Source: Sphingomonadaceae bacterium 3R27E2-A
GTDB lineage: Bacteria > Pseudomonadota > Alphaproteobacteria > Sphingomonadales > Sphingomonadaceae
Direction of reading: 5' to 3'
NCBI GenBank assembly: GCA_005503165.1
Contig: SCNT01000006.1
Span: 62,001-126,000, forward strand
DNA: 64,000 bases
Below the pieces are notes generated by a model, which searched no databases, was not told the DNA's origin, and saw only the letters and a program-made list of their open reading frames with translations. Of this stretch, positions 29,249-37,887 are shown in pieces (position 1 is the first letter of the stretch; every line of letters begins with the position of its first letter). The translations under genes were made by a program, and so were the position numbers.

Positions 29249-29854
29249 ATGACGATCTACTGCGACGAATCGGGCGGACTCAATGCCGGCGCGATGACTT
29301 TCGCGGCGGTGATGCTCACGCCGCAGGCAGCCGCCGACGTCCACGCGCGCTTCCGTTCGGTGACCGGCCTCCGCGGCGAACTCAAGGGCAGCCGCATCAG
29401 CATCGTCGAGCGCGCCTATCTGCTCGAACTGGTCGACCGCGCCGGCGGCCGCGCCTGGGTCGCGGTGGCGCATCGCGACCGGCTCGCGCAAGACCCCGGC
29501 GGCACGCTGCCGAGCGACCTCGCGCTCTACGGCGCGCTGCTCAACAGCGCGGTTGGCCGCTGGCTGCCGGAAACGGGTGGCGTGTGCACCGACGTGGTAA
29601 TCGACGACGGCCGCTACGACCCCAAGATATTGAGCCACGTCCGCGAGGAGATCCAGGCCGGCCTCGGCAACTGGGGCCGCGCCTCGCTCGCCGACAGCAA
29701 GCGCAGCGACGGCGTCCAAATCGCCGACGTGATCGCGAACAGCCTGTTCAACATCGCGGTGGAATCGCCGCGCGCGCACCGGATCGAACGGATCATCGAA
29801 CCGATGCTGGCGTCGAAGGCGATTAGGGTGGCGGAGTTGATGCGGGTTCCTTGA
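29249..29854 (+). CDS. DUF3800 domain protein
   Basis: A 201-residue protein with the DUF3800 pattern: an N-terminal strand ending in IYCDESGG, an internal VVIDDGRYD acidic motif and QIADVIANSLF near the C-terminus. These spaced acidic residues suggest an RNase H-like fold. DUF3800 proteins occur widely, sometimes with mobile or defence genes, but nothing mobile is visible here. Molecular function unknown. It ends before a palindromic repeat and the convergent rpoZ gene. Confidence 0.75.
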   Translation: MTIYCDESGGLNAGAMTFAAVMLTPQAAADVHARFRSVTGLRGELKGSRISIVERAYLLELVDRAGGRAWVAVAHRDRLAQDPGGTLPSDLALYGALLNSAVGRWLPETGGVCTDVVIDDGRYDPKILSHVREEIQAGLGNWGRASLADSKRSDGVQIADVIANSLFNIAVESPRAHRIERIIEPMLASKAIRVAELMRVP

Positions 29855-29893
29855 GCAGGGTTTACCGCGGATGGTTTTCAGACCGCCCTCTAT

Positions 29894-29976
29894 TCCCGTT
29901 CGTGTCGAGCGAAGTCGAGACACGCGAGGGCACGCGCTCCCCGTGGCTGTCTCGAGTTCGCTCGACACGAACGGGA
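29894..29976. repeat. Inverted repeat doublet (REP/REPIN-like), 29-base arms
   Basis: Arms 29894-29922 and 29948-29976 are inverted copies of the sequence TCCCGTTCGTGTCGAGCGAA extended by 9 bases, with one mismatch, around a 25-base centre. It lies between the DUF3800 gene and the rpoZ terminator, both convergent. The structure fits two inverted REP units; a role as terminator or as a mobile repeat cannot be separated from one copy. Confidence 0.75.
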
Positions 29977-30016
29977 TTTATGGGGCGGCATCTCAACTCT
30001 TGCCCAACACCCCAAC

Positions 30017-30043
30017 AAAAAAAGGCCGCGGTTTCCCGCGGCC
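30017..30043 (-). terminator. Rho-independent terminator of rpoZ
   Basis: On the - strand, GGCCGCGG pairs with CCGCGGCC around a GAAA tetraloop and is followed by seven T residues (A tract 30017-30023 on the + strand). It begins 25 bases after the rpoZ stop. A textbook intrinsic terminator. Confidence 0.92.
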
Positions 30044-30068
30044 TCCTTGGTGATCTCGCTGTCGCAGC

Positions 30069-30413
30069 TTATTCGAAGTCGCTGCCACCGCCCGCGGGGC
30101 TGCGCGGCGGCGCGGCGGCGGTGAGGCGGAGCGCCTCGGCCGAGCGCGCGATCGAGCTGATTTCGTCGGGCGTGTCGTCGTCGTCGACGACAACCTTCTG
30201 CAGCGAACCGACGAGCGTTTCGGACAGGTCCTTCGGACGCACCGTCTGTTCGGCGATCTCGCGCAGCGCGACGACGGGATTCTTGTCGCGGTCGCGGTCG
30301 ATGGTCAGCTCCGAACCGCCCGAGATTTCGCGGGCGCGGTGCGCCGAGAGCAGAACCAGGTCGAACCGGTTGGGGACTTTGTCGACGCAATCTTCGACGG
30401 TAACGCGGGCCAT
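30069..30413 (-). CDS. rpoZ: RNA polymerase omega subunit
   Basis: A 114-residue omega subunit. The conserved N-terminus [20 protein letters not shown] and [10 protein letters not shown] are diagnostic; residues 75-114 are an acidic, alanine/proline-rich tail typical of alphaproteobacteria. Omega binds the beta' C-terminus and aids polymerase assembly. AAGGAA precedes the ATG by 6 bases. It is monocistronic here, with its own terminator, and is not followed by spoT or rsh in the window. Confidence 0.96.
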   Translation of the reverse strand: MARVTVEDCVDKVPNRFDLVLLSAHRAREISGGSELTIDRDRDKNPVVALREIAEQTVRPKDLSETLVGSLQKVVVDDDDTPDEISSIARSAEALRLTAAAPPRSPAGGGSDFE

Positions 30414-30562
30414 AGATGTTCCTTGATCGAGGAGAGGCCGGCCCAGGGGGCTGGCGGCAAGCGCTGCGCGCTAGCAGGCGGGCCGGCGAATGTCAACGAA
30501 AGCGGGGGCATCGCCCTGCCCCACCCTTGCCCGACGCGCGGGCCCGCGCCTATGGTGACGGC

Positions 30563-31759
30563 ATGAGCGCCGAACCCGTCACCGCCTGCGACGCCGACAC
30601 GATCAGGGCGGCGGTCGCGGGGCACCGGTTGGAGGTCATCGTCGACGGCGACGACCGGCTCGCGCGCCTGCTCGCGCTGCTCGACGGCGCGATCCGCAGC
30701 ATCGACATGGTGATGTATATCTTCGCGCGCGACGCGGCGGGATCGCGCGTGCTCGATGCCATGACCGCCGCAGCCAGGCGCGGCGTGCGCGTGCGCGCGG
30801 TGATCGACAGCTTCGGCTCCTCCGACGTCGCCGACGGCGTCTTCGCGCCGCTGCGCGAAGCCGGGGGCAGCGTGATCTTCTTCTCGCGCCACTGGCGGTC
30901 GAGCTACCTCATCCGCAATCATCAGAAACTTCTGCTGATCGACGAGCAGGTCGCAATCACCGGCGGCTTCAATATCGCCGAGCCCTATCTCAGCACGCGC
31001 GCGAGCCATTGCTGGTTCGACCTCGGCGTGCTCGTGCGCGGACCTTCTGTGGCGCGCATGGCGCAATGGTTCGAGGAAATCCACGACTATACGGTGAACA
31101 ATGACGGCAAGCTTCTGATGCTGCGCCGCCTGATCCGCGAATGGCCGGTCGACGTCGGCCCGGTCAGCTGGCTCGTCGGCGGACCCACGCAGCGGCTTTC
31201 CCCCTGGGCCCGCGCGGTGCGCGCCGATCTCGACAAGGCGCGCCAGCTCGACATGGCGATGGCCTATTTCTCGCCGGGCCAGGGCATGCTCCGCCGCCTC
31301 GGTCGCGTCGCCAAGCGCGGCCGCGCGCGCTTCGTGATGGCAGCAAAATCGGACAATCCCGCGACGATCGGCGCGTCGCGGCTGCTCTACGGCTATCTGC
31401 TGCGCAAGCGCGCGACGATCTGGGAATATCTGCCGTGCCGGCTGCACATGAAACTGATCGTCGTCGACGATGTCGTCTACGTCGGCACCGCCAATTTCGA
31501 CATGCGCAGCCTGTTCATGAATGTCGAGGTGATGCTGCGCGTCGCCGACGCGGGCTTCGCGCAGCAGATGCGCGATTTCATTGCAAGGCTCGAGTCCGAC
31601 TGCGACCCGATCACCCCCGCCGAACACAAGAAGCGCGGTACCTGGCTCACGCGGCTCCGCTGGACGCTCGCCTGGTTCGTCGTCGGCGTTGCCGATTATA
31701 CGGTGTCGCGCCGGCTCAATTTCGGACTGGGCGAGATCGATCCGGAGACCGAGGTCTAG
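30563..31759 (+). CDS. Phospholipase D/cardiolipin synthase-like protein
   Basis: A 398-residue PLD-superfamily protein with two HKD motifs: HQKLLLIDEQVAITGGFNI near residue 124 and HMKLIVVDDVVYVGTANFD near residue 295. Two HKD motifs without N-terminal membrane helices resemble ClsB/ClsC-type cardiolipin synthases acting on phosphatidylglycerol, though other phosphatidyl transfers are possible. The C-terminal 30 residues contain a hydrophobic stretch. The ATG at 30563 is chosen; the open frame extends upstream into the rpoZ leader. It shares the bases CTAG with the stop of the facing methyltransferase. Confidence 0.82.
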   Translation: MSAEPVTACDADTIRAAVAGHRLEVIVDGDDRLARLLALLDGAIRSIDMVMYIFARDAAGSRVLDAMTAAARRGVRVRAVIDSFGSSDVADGVFAPLREAGGSVIFFSRHWRSSYLIRNHQKLLLIDEQVAITGGFNIAEPYLSTRASHCWFDLGVLVRGPSVARMAQWFEEIHDYTVNNDGKLLMLRRLIREWPVDVGPVSWLVGGPTQRLSPWARAVRADLDKARQLDMAMAYFSPGQGMLRRLGRVAKRGRARFVMAAKSDNPATIGASRLLYGYLLRKRATIWEYLPCRLHMKLIVVDDVVYVGTANFDMRSLFMNVEVMLRVADAGFAQQMRDFIARLESDCDPITPAEHKKRGTWLTRLRWTLAWFVVGVADYTVSRRLNFGLGEIDPETEV

Positions 31760-32394
31760 TCTTTCCAGCCCCAGAAGAGAAAACAGGGCGGCACATTGAC
31801 CCATTCGAACGCATTGTCGATGCGATTGAAATGCGCCGCGAGGAAGTCGCGCGCGCGGGCGCGGAACTGGTAGACGAGGAAGGCGCCGCCGGGACGCAGA
31901 ACCTTGTGCGTCGCCGCGGCGATCGCCGGGCCGACGCCCGCGGGCAGGGTCGAGAAAGGCAGGCCCGACAGCACATAGTCGGCATGGTCGAAGCCGTGTG
32001 CGCGGATGATCTCCTCGACGTCGGCGGCCGAGCCATGCACCGCGATGAAGCGGCTGTCGCGGATGTCTTTCCGCAGATAGCCGATGAAATCCTCGTTGGT
32101 GTCGATCGCGATCAGCGTTGCGTCGCCCGCCATCCGTTCGAGCACCGGGCGGCAGAAGGTGCCGACCCCGGGGCCATATTCGACGAACAGCTTGGTGTTC
32201 TTCCAGTCGACGGGCCTCAGCATGTGTCGGATCAGCGTCGGCGACGAAGGCACGATCGACCCGACCATCACCGGATGCTTGATGAAGCCCTTCACGAACA
32301 TGCCCCAGGGCCCGAAAAAGCGCTTTGCGCGGTCGCGGATGCGTTTGGTCAGGGCGACCTTCTGTTCTTGGGCTTGCGCCCGGGGATTGGACAT
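31756..32394 (-). CDS. PmtA-like phospholipid N-methyltransferase
   Basis: A 212-residue class I SAM methyltransferase with the Rhodobacter-type PmtA layout: an N-terminal basic amphipathic segment (TKRIRDRAKRFFGPWGMF), GSIVPSSPTLIRHML, motif I VEYGPGVGTF and SGLPFSTLPAG. Such enzymes methylate phosphatidylethanolamine toward phosphatidylcholine; related proteins are annotated as rRNA adenine dimethylase-like, so the substrate is not certain. It faces the cardiolipin synthase-like gene, making a small lipid-modifying pair. Confidence 0.78.
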   Translation of the reverse strand: MSNPRAQAQEQKVALTKRIRDRAKRFFGPWGMFVKGFIKHPVMVGSIVPSSPTLIRHMLRPVDWKNTKLFVEYGPGVGTFCRPVLERMAGDATLIAIDTNEDFIGYLRKDIRDSRFIAVHGSAADVEEIIRAHGFDHADYVLSGLPFSTLPAGVGPAIAAATHKVLRPGGAFLVYQFRARARDFLAAHFNRIDNAFEWVNVPPCFLFWGWKD

Positions 32395-32570
32395 AATGTC
32401 TTTCGCGTTGTGGCCTGTGACAAGGGCGTGGCAAAAAGCCGCGTCCGACGCAAGGAAAGACTATCCTTGACAATGGACTCCCGCGTTGCGCCGCTGGACA
32501 GGCTGGCGGGCGCGTGTAGGGAACTGGTTCGCACCGATCAGCAAGCGCGGACGACCTAGGGAGGAGCGAC

Positions 32571-33881
32571 ATGTCGACGATCAACCGCTCGATCCCCGCC
32601 GACCGCATGGCTGTGCTCTTCGCGGTGATGCTCGTCGCCGCGGCGGGCAATACCGCGATGCAGTCGATCCTGCCCGCGATCGGCGCCAAGCTTCACATCC
32701 CGGACGTGTGGGTCAGCCTCGCCTTCAGCTGGTCGGCCCTGCTCTGGGTGCTCACCGCGCCGCACTGGGCGCGCCAGTCGGACAAGCGCGGGCGCAAGGC
32801 GCTGATGGCGCTCGGCGTCATCGGTTTCCTCTCGTCAATGGCGCTCTGCGGTCTTGTCCTTTGGGCGGGCCTGAAGGGCTGGCTCGCCGCCGGCGTGACG
32901 TTCATCCTCTTCGCGCTGTTCCGCAGCCTCTATGGCGGGCTCGGCTCGGCCGCGCCGCCCGCGGTGCAGGCCTATGTCGCTTCCCGTACCGACCCCGGAG
33001 AGCGGACGCAGGCGCTGTCGCTCGTCTCTTCCTCCTTCGGGCTCGGCACCGTGATCGGCCCCGCCATCGCCCCCTTCTTCATCCTGCCCTTCGTCGGGCT
33101 GGCGGGGCCGCTGCTCGTCTTCGCGCTGATCGGGTTTTGCGTGCTGGTCGCGCTGCGCTGGCGACTGCCCGACGACGTGCCGCGCTTCGCCGCGCGCGGC
33201 AATATCGCCTCTTACCCCACCACCGGCGGATCACCCGAGGCTGCGACCGACGCAGCCGAAGACGAAGTCCTCGATACCGCCGCTGCCGCCGCGCCGCCGC
33301 TCCGCTGGACCGACGCGCGCGTGCGGCCGTGGCTGCTGGCAGGGCTGTTCGGCGGACAGGCGCAGGCGATGATGCTCGGCGTCATCGGCTTCCTGATCCT
33401 CGACCGGCTGCAGCTCCGCCTGCGCCCAGACGAGGGCGCCGCGATGACCGGCATCGTGCTGATGGCGGGCGCCTTCGCGACCTTGCTGTCGCAATGGGGG
33501 CTGATCCCGCTGCTCAAGATGTCGCCGCGCACCGCGGTGCTCGTCGGCGCGGCGCTCGGCGTGGCGGGCACACTGATGACCGGGCTGTCGTTCGACCTCC
33601 ACGGCATCATCATCGGCTTCGCCCTCGCCTCACTCGGTTTCGGCCTGTTCCGCCCGGGCTTCACCGCAGGCTCGTCGCTCGCCGTGCCCCGCCGGGACCA
33701 GGGCGCGGTCGCGGGGATGACGGCATCGATCAACGGTTCGGCATACATCGTCTCGCCCGCGATCGGGGTGCTGCTCTACAACTGGCACCCGATCATTGCC
33801 TATGGCCTGATGGCGGGCTTTTGCGGCTGGCTGGTCCTGTGGGGCTGGCGGGCACTCCGGCAGGACCAGCCTGCCCCCTAG
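32571..33881 (+). CDS. MFS transporter
   Basis: A 436-residue major facilitator with about 12 transmembrane helices and the motif-A loop WARQSDKRGRKALM between helices 2 and 3. A hydrophilic acidic loop near residues 210-240 separates the two halves. Resembles drug/tetracycline-type exporters, but the substrate is unknown. GGGAGG lies 7 bases before the ATG. It is convergent with the CDC48-type gene, sharing CTAG at the two stops. Confidence 0.85.
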   Translation: MSTINRSIPADRMAVLFAVMLVAAAGNTAMQSILPAIGAKLHIPDVWVSLAFSWSALLWVLTAPHWARQSDKRGRKALMALGVIGFLSSMALCGLVLWAGLKGWLAAGVTFILFALFRSLYGGLGSAAPPAVQAYVASRTDPGERTQALSLVSSSFGLGTVIGPAIAPFFILPFVGLAGPLLVFALIGFCVLVALRWRLPDDVPRFAARGNIASYPTTGGSPEAATDAAEDEVLDTAAAAAPPLRWTDARVRPWLLAGLFGGQAQAMMLGVIGFLILDRLQLRLRPDEGAAMTGIVLMAGAFATLLSQWGLIPLLKMSPRTAVLVGAALGVAGTLMTGLSFDLHGIIIGFALASLGFGLFRPGFTAGSSLAVPRRDQGAVAGMTASINGSAYIVSPAIGVLLYNWHPIIAYGLMAGFCGWLVLWGWRALRQDQPAP

Positions 33882-36199
33882 CCCTTCGGATCCTCGTGCT
33901 TCCTGTCGCGCACGGGCTTGAGCATGCCCGGCGCGAAGAAGCCGATGGGATCGACGCTCATCGCCGCCTGCTTGATCTCGCCCTGGATCTTTTCATAATC
34001 CTTCTCCATCGCCTCGGTGACCGAAGCGCGGGTGTCCTTCAGCGCGGTCTCGAAGTCGGCCATAGTCACCGTCTCGCTGCCCATCGAGCGCTTGAGCGCG
34101 GCAAGCCCGGCGCGGCGCGTGAGGTCCTCGAGATCGGCGCCCGTGAAGCGATCTGCCCTGTCGGCGAGCACCGCCAGGTCGACGTCCTTGTCGAGCGGCA
34201 TCTTGCTTGTCTGGATCTCCAGGATGCGCCTCCGCCCCTCGGCATTGGGCACCGAGACATATATCAGTTCGTCGAGCCGCCCCGGGCGCAGCAGCGCGGG
34301 ATCGATCAGATTGGGGCGATTGGTCGCGCCGATGACGACGACCGACTGCATCTCCTCGATCCCGTCCATCTCGGCGAGGATCGTGTTGACGACGCGCTCG
34401 GTCACTTGCGGCTCGCCCGACGTCCCGCTGCCGCGCGCGGGCACCAAGCTGTCAAGCTCGTCGATGAAGATGATCGTCGGCGCTACCGCGCGGGCGCGCT
34501 GGAACAGCCGTGCGATCTGCTGCTCGCTCTCGCCATACCATTTCGAGAGCAGGTCCGACGACTTGATCGAAATGAAGTTCGCATCGGATTCGCGCGCCGC
34601 CGCCTTGGCGAGCAGGGTCTTGCCCGTGCCCGGCGGACCATAGAGCAGGAAGCCCTTGGCGGGACGGATACCCAGCCGCCGGAACGCCTCGGGGTGTTTG
34701 AGCGGCAGTTCGATCCCCTCGATCAACTTGTCGCGCGCCGCGTCGAGCCCGCCGATGTCGCTCCAGCGCGTCTTGGGCGCCTGCACCATCACCTCGCGCA
34801 TGGCGGACGGCTGCACGCGCTTCAACGCATTGTTGAAGTCGTCGCGCACGACTCGCAGTTCCTCGAGCACCTCGGGCGGGATCGTCCCGTCTTCCAGATT
34901 GAGCTTGGGCATGATCCGCCGCACCGCCTCGATCGCCGCCTCGCGGGTCAGCGCCGCCATGTCGGCGCCGACAAAGCCGAAGGTCGTGCGCGCAAGCTCG
35001 TCGAGATCGACATCCTCTCCCAGCGGCATGCCGCGCGTGTGGATGCCCAATATCTCGCGCCGGCCCTTTTCGTCGGGGACCCCGATCACGATCTCGCGAT
35101 CGAAGCGGCCCGGACGCCGCAGCGCCTCGTCGATCGCGTCGGGGCGGTTGGTCGCGGCGATGACGACCAGGTTGGTGCGCGGCTCCAGCCCGTCCATCAG
35201 CGTCAGCAATTGCGCGACGAGGCGCTTTTCGGCCTCGCCGGTCACCTGCCCGCGCTTGGGCGCAATCGAATCGATCTCGTCGATAAACAGGATCGACGGT
35301 GCCGCCTTGGTCGCCTGCTCAAACACCTCGCGCAGCCGTTTTTCGGACTCGCCATAGGCGCTGCCCATGATCTCGGGCCCGTTGATCAGGAAAAACTGCG
35401 CATCGCTTTCGTTGGCGACCGCGCGCGCCAACCGCGTCTTGCCCGTTCCCGGCGGCCCATGCAGCAAAACCCCGCGCGGCGGATCGACGCCCAGCCGGCG
35501 GAACAGTTCGGGGTAACGCAGCGGCAGTTCGACCATCTCGCGCAACTGATCGATCGTCTCGCCCAGCCCGCCGAGATCGTCATAGGTCACGTCGGTGCGC
35601 CGCGCATCCTGCGGCTCCTGATATTCGGGGAGCAGCTCGATCTCGGTATTCTCGTCGATGAATACGACCCCCTTCGGGCTCGCCGACACGACGAGCAGCC
35701 GCACTTCGGCCAGCGCATAGGCGGGCGCGTTGAGCATCTGGCGCAGCTGCGGCGGCATGTCGCCCGCCGACACGCGCTGCTGCCCCGCGGTTGCGACAGT
35801 GTCGCCCGCCACCAGCGGGCGCCCGAAAAAACTCCGCTTCAACGCGTTGGCCGAGCCCTGCAGTCGTAGATTCTCCTGCGCCGGCGCGAAGACCACCCGC
35901 GTCGCGGGGCGTGTTTCGACGCGGCTCAGCGTCACCATATCGCCCGCGCCCGCACCGGCATTGGCGCGCTGCAGGCCGTCGAGGCGGATAACGTCGAGCC
36001 CTTCGTCCTCGGCATAGGGCAAAACGACGCGCGACGCGGTCTCGCGCTTCCCGCTGATCTGGACGATATCGCCCTCGGTCAGGCCCAGTTCGGCCATGGC
36101 GGCGCGCGGGATGCGCGCGATGCCCCCGCCGCTTTCCTCGGCGCGGGCGTTGGCCACCTGCAGTTTGACCTGTTTTTCTTTTACCGCTGCATCGGCCAA
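33878..36199 (-). CDS. CDC48/VCP-type AAA+ ATPase
   Basis: A 773-residue protein with the full CDC48 layout: an N-terminal double-psi barrel (about 1-180; GGGIARIPRAAMAELGL, GDIVQISGKR), then two AAA modules. D1 has Walker A GPPGTGKTRLARAVANE and Walker B ILFIDEIDSIAPKRG; D2 has [17 protein letters not shown] and IIFIDELDSLVPARG, each with an arginine-finger RPGRxD. The eukaryotic and archaeal relatives unfold ubiquitin- or proteasome-directed proteins; bacterial substrates are unknown. It is divergent from the LysR gene. Confidence 0.93.
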   Translation of the reverse strand: MADAAVKEKQVKLQVANARAEESGGGIARIPRAAMAELGLTEGDIVQISGKRETASRVVLPYAEDEGLDVIRLDGLQRANAGAGAGDMVTLSRVETRPATRVVFAPAQENLRLQGSANALKRSFFGRPLVAGDTVATAGQQRVSAGDMPPQLRQMLNAPAYALAEVRLLVVSASPKGVVFIDENTEIELLPEYQEPQDARRTDVTYDDLGGLGETIDQLREMVELPLRYPELFRRLGVDPPRGVLLHGPPGTGKTRLARAVANESDAQFFLINGPEIMGSAYGESEKRLREVFEQATKAAPSILFIDEIDSIAPKRGQVTGEAEKRLVAQLLTLMDGLEPRTNLVVIAATNRPDAIDEALRRPGRFDREIVIGVPDEKGRREILGIHTRGMPLGEDVDLDELARTTFGFVGADMAALTREAAIEAVRRIMPKLNLEDGTIPPEVLEELRVVRDDFNNALKRVQPSAMREVMVQAPKTRWSDIGGLDAARDKLIEGIELPLKHPEAFRRLGIRPAKGFLLYGPPGTGKTLLAKAAARESDANFISIKSSDLLSKWYGESEQQIARLFQRARAVAPTIIFIDELDSLVPARGSGTSGEPQVTERVVNTILAEMDGIEEMQSVVVIGATNRPNLIDPALLRPGRLDELIYVSVPNAEGRRRILEIQTSKMPLDKDVDLAVLADRADRFTGADLEDLTRRAGLAALKRSMGSETVTMADFETALKDTRASVTEAMEKDYEKIQGEIKQAAMSVDPIGFFAPGMLKPVRDRKHEDPKG

Positions 36200-36336
36200 G
36201 GCGTGTCTCCCGCAAAAATGGACAGAATGACGAAGATAGGACGCCGGTTCCGCCTTTGCGACCCCAAGCTTATGACGCAGTGCACAAAAGTGCTGGCGGG
36301 ACGCCCGCCGTCATGTCATCATCGCCCCGAACGATC

Positions 36337-37215
36337 ATGCCACGCCTCCCCCCCCTCAGCAGCATGGAAGCCTTTCTCGAGGTTGCCCGCCACGGCACGG
36401 TCAAAGCCGCGGCGATTGAGCTCGGCCTGTCGATGCCCGCGCTGTCGCGGCGCATCCAGACGCTCGAACATGCCGTCGGCCGCCCGCTTTTCGACCGGCA
36501 TCACCACGGGCTGCGCCTGACCGAGGCAGGGCGCGCGCTGCAGGAGCAATTGTCGCCGGTCCTCGACGAATTGAGGACGGTCATCACGCAGGCGGGCAGC
36601 CCCGACGCGTCGCTGCGCCTCCACCTCAACGTGCTGCCGCTCTTCGCGCAGCAGCGGCTCTTTCCGCGGCTTCCCGAGCTGCGGCAGAAGCATCCCGAGC
36701 TGCACATCGACATCGAGACCATGTCGCACGCCGAGGCGCGGCTGGGCGAAGGCATCGATGCGGCGATCGCGCTGGCGCGCTCGATCGACCCCGCGCTCTA
36801 CGCGGCGCGGCTCGACCAGGACAAGGTCTTCCCGATCGCCGCCCGCACGCTCACCGACGGCAACCGCGCGCTCACCGTCCCCGAACAATTGCAGCGCGCG
36901 ACGATCCTGCTCCACCGCGAAATGCCCGAGACCTTCGGCGAGTGGAAAAAGGCGATCGGCATGCCCTATCTCGAGCCTGCGGGGATCGACTATTTCGATT
37001 CGGGCCCGTTGATGCTCGAGGCCGCGGCGCAGGGCATCGGCGTCGCCTTCATGCACGGCCATCATTTCGACGACGCGCACGACCCGAGGCTTGTCCGCCT
37101 GTTCGATTTCGACGTCGACAGCCCGTACAGCTACTGGTTCGTCTGCCGCCCGCGTGCGCTGCGCCAGCCGGCGGTCAAGCTGTTCCACGACTGGCTGCTC
37201 GGCGCGAAGATCTGA
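36337..37215 (+). CDS. LysR-family regulator (GcvA-like)
   Basis: About 292 residues. The N-terminal winged helix reads SSMEAFLEVARHGTVKAAAIE, then LSRRIQTLEHAVGRPLFDR and LTEAGRALQEQL, the GcvA-type LysR signature. A periplasmic-binding-like effector domain follows. The ATG at 36337 gives the usual distance to the helix-turn-helix; ATG 36313 is possible. The divergent neighbour across about 137 bases is the CDC48-type gene, the first candidate target, although LysR proteins can act elsewhere. Confidence 0.85.
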   Translation: MPRLPPLSSMEAFLEVARHGTVKAAAIELGLSMPALSRRIQTLEHAVGRPLFDRHHHGLRLTEAGRALQEQLSPVLDELRTVITQAGSPDASLRLHLNVLPLFAQQRLFPRLPELRQKHPELHIDIETMSHAEARLGEGIDAAIALARSIDPALYAARLDQDKVFPIAARTLTDGNRALTVPEQLQRATILLHREMPETFGEWKKAIGMPYLEPAGIDYFDSGPLMLEAAAQGIGVAFMHGHHFDDAHDPRLVRLFDFDVDSPYSYWFVCRPRALRQPAVKLFHDWLLGAKI

Positions 37216-37257
37216 CCTTCGGCGGACGACACCGCTGTCGTCATATCCTTCGGGAAA

Positions 37258-37332
37258 TGGTGCTGCTGGACAGGATTGAACTGTCGACCTCGTCATTACC
37301 AATGACGCGCTCTACCACTGAGCTACAGCAGC
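37258..37332 (-). tRNA. tRNA-Thr (anticodon GGT)
   Basis: On the - strand the acceptor stem GCTGCTG/CAGCAGC, D-arm GCTC-AGTGGTA-GAGC, anticodon arm CGTCA-TTGGTAA-TGACG with anticodon GGT, and T-arm GACAG-TTCAATC-CTGTC are all complete. The discriminator A is followed by an encoded CCA (37258-37260 on the + strand reads TGG). Confidence 0.95.
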
Positions 37333-37449
37333 AACCGGGTGCCCGCGAACGCATGTCTGCGGGGCAGGCGCGGCCTATGGCGGGACGCCTTGCGCCTGTC
37401 AAGCTGCGACTCTTGACGCTGGGCGGTTTTCGCGGGCAAGGATCGCCGC

Positions 37450-37578
37450 GTGAGCAAGACGCCCTCCCCCGCCGAATTCGAACGCCAGCAGCGGCTGGCC
37501 GAAGCGCTGCGCGAAAATCTGCGCAAACGCAAGGCGCAGGCGCGCGAAACCAAAGCGGCTGTCCCGCCTAAAGACTGA
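37450..37578 (+). CDS. Small basic protein, 42 residues
   Basis: An open frame from GTG 37450 to TGA 37578 with AAGGA about 9 bases upstream. The product is a highly charged amphipathic helix (EFERQQRLAEALRENLRKRK, then AQAR). Short proteins with this RKAQAR-type pattern are, to my recollection, widespread in sphingomonads, but function is unknown. Its 3' end overlaps the end of the convergent DUF1905 gene by 11 bases. Confidence 0.55.
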   Translation: MSKTPSPAEFERQQRLAEALRENLRKRKAQARETKAAVPPKD

Positions 37579-37882
37579 CGGTCACCGTCACCTCGTCGCC
37601 CTCGGCGATTCCCTCGGTCTTGCGCACCGCGGCCTTGACCGGCAGCAGCCAGCCGCCGCTTTCCTTGTGCGGAAAGACCGAGGTCTGCCAGATCGTGCCC
37701 CCGATCGTCACCGTCACCCGCGCCGACCCGAATCCGCCGCGCTGGTCGAGCCACTGTCCCGACATCGCGGCAAAGCGGATCCCGTCGGCCGCCTCGCCCG
37801 CGATGGTCAGGAAGAACCATGCTGCGGGCGCGGTCGCGGATTGCCAGCGCCACAGCGGCGTGGTGATGGTGAAGCTCTCCAC
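37568..37882 (-). CDS. DUF1905 domain protein
   Basis: A 104-residue single-domain protein. The pattern WFFLTIAGEAADGIR, GFGSARVTVTIGGTIWQTSV, FPHKESGGWLLPVKAAVRK and GDEVTVTV matches DUF1905, a small beta-barrel often found alone or fused to a YdeI-like domain. No function is established. The ATG at 37882 is 5 bases after the cyclophilin stop on the same strand, so the two are probably co-transcribed. Confidence 0.8.
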   Translation of the reverse strand: MESFTITTPLWRWQSATAPAAWFFLTIAGEAADGIRFAAMSGQWLDQRGGFGSARVTVTIGGTIWQTSVFPHKESGGWLLPVKAAVRKTEGIAEGDEVTVTVSL

Positions 37883-37887
37883 AGCCG

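Noticed and set aside
29854..30068. The 29.9 kb inverted repeat as ends of an insertion sequence
   Set aside because: Only 25 bases lie between the arms, with no transposase; a REP-type repeat fits better.
32486..35869. A 1127-codon + strand frame covering the MFS gene and the CDC48-type gene
   Set aside because: It runs in another frame through the MFS gene and antisense to CDC48; composition is that of a shadow frame.
36942..37571. A 209-codon + strand frame running through tRNA-Thr
   Set aside because: It reads across the LysR end and the tRNA gene and has no conserved content; the 42-codon frame at 37450 is the better candidate.
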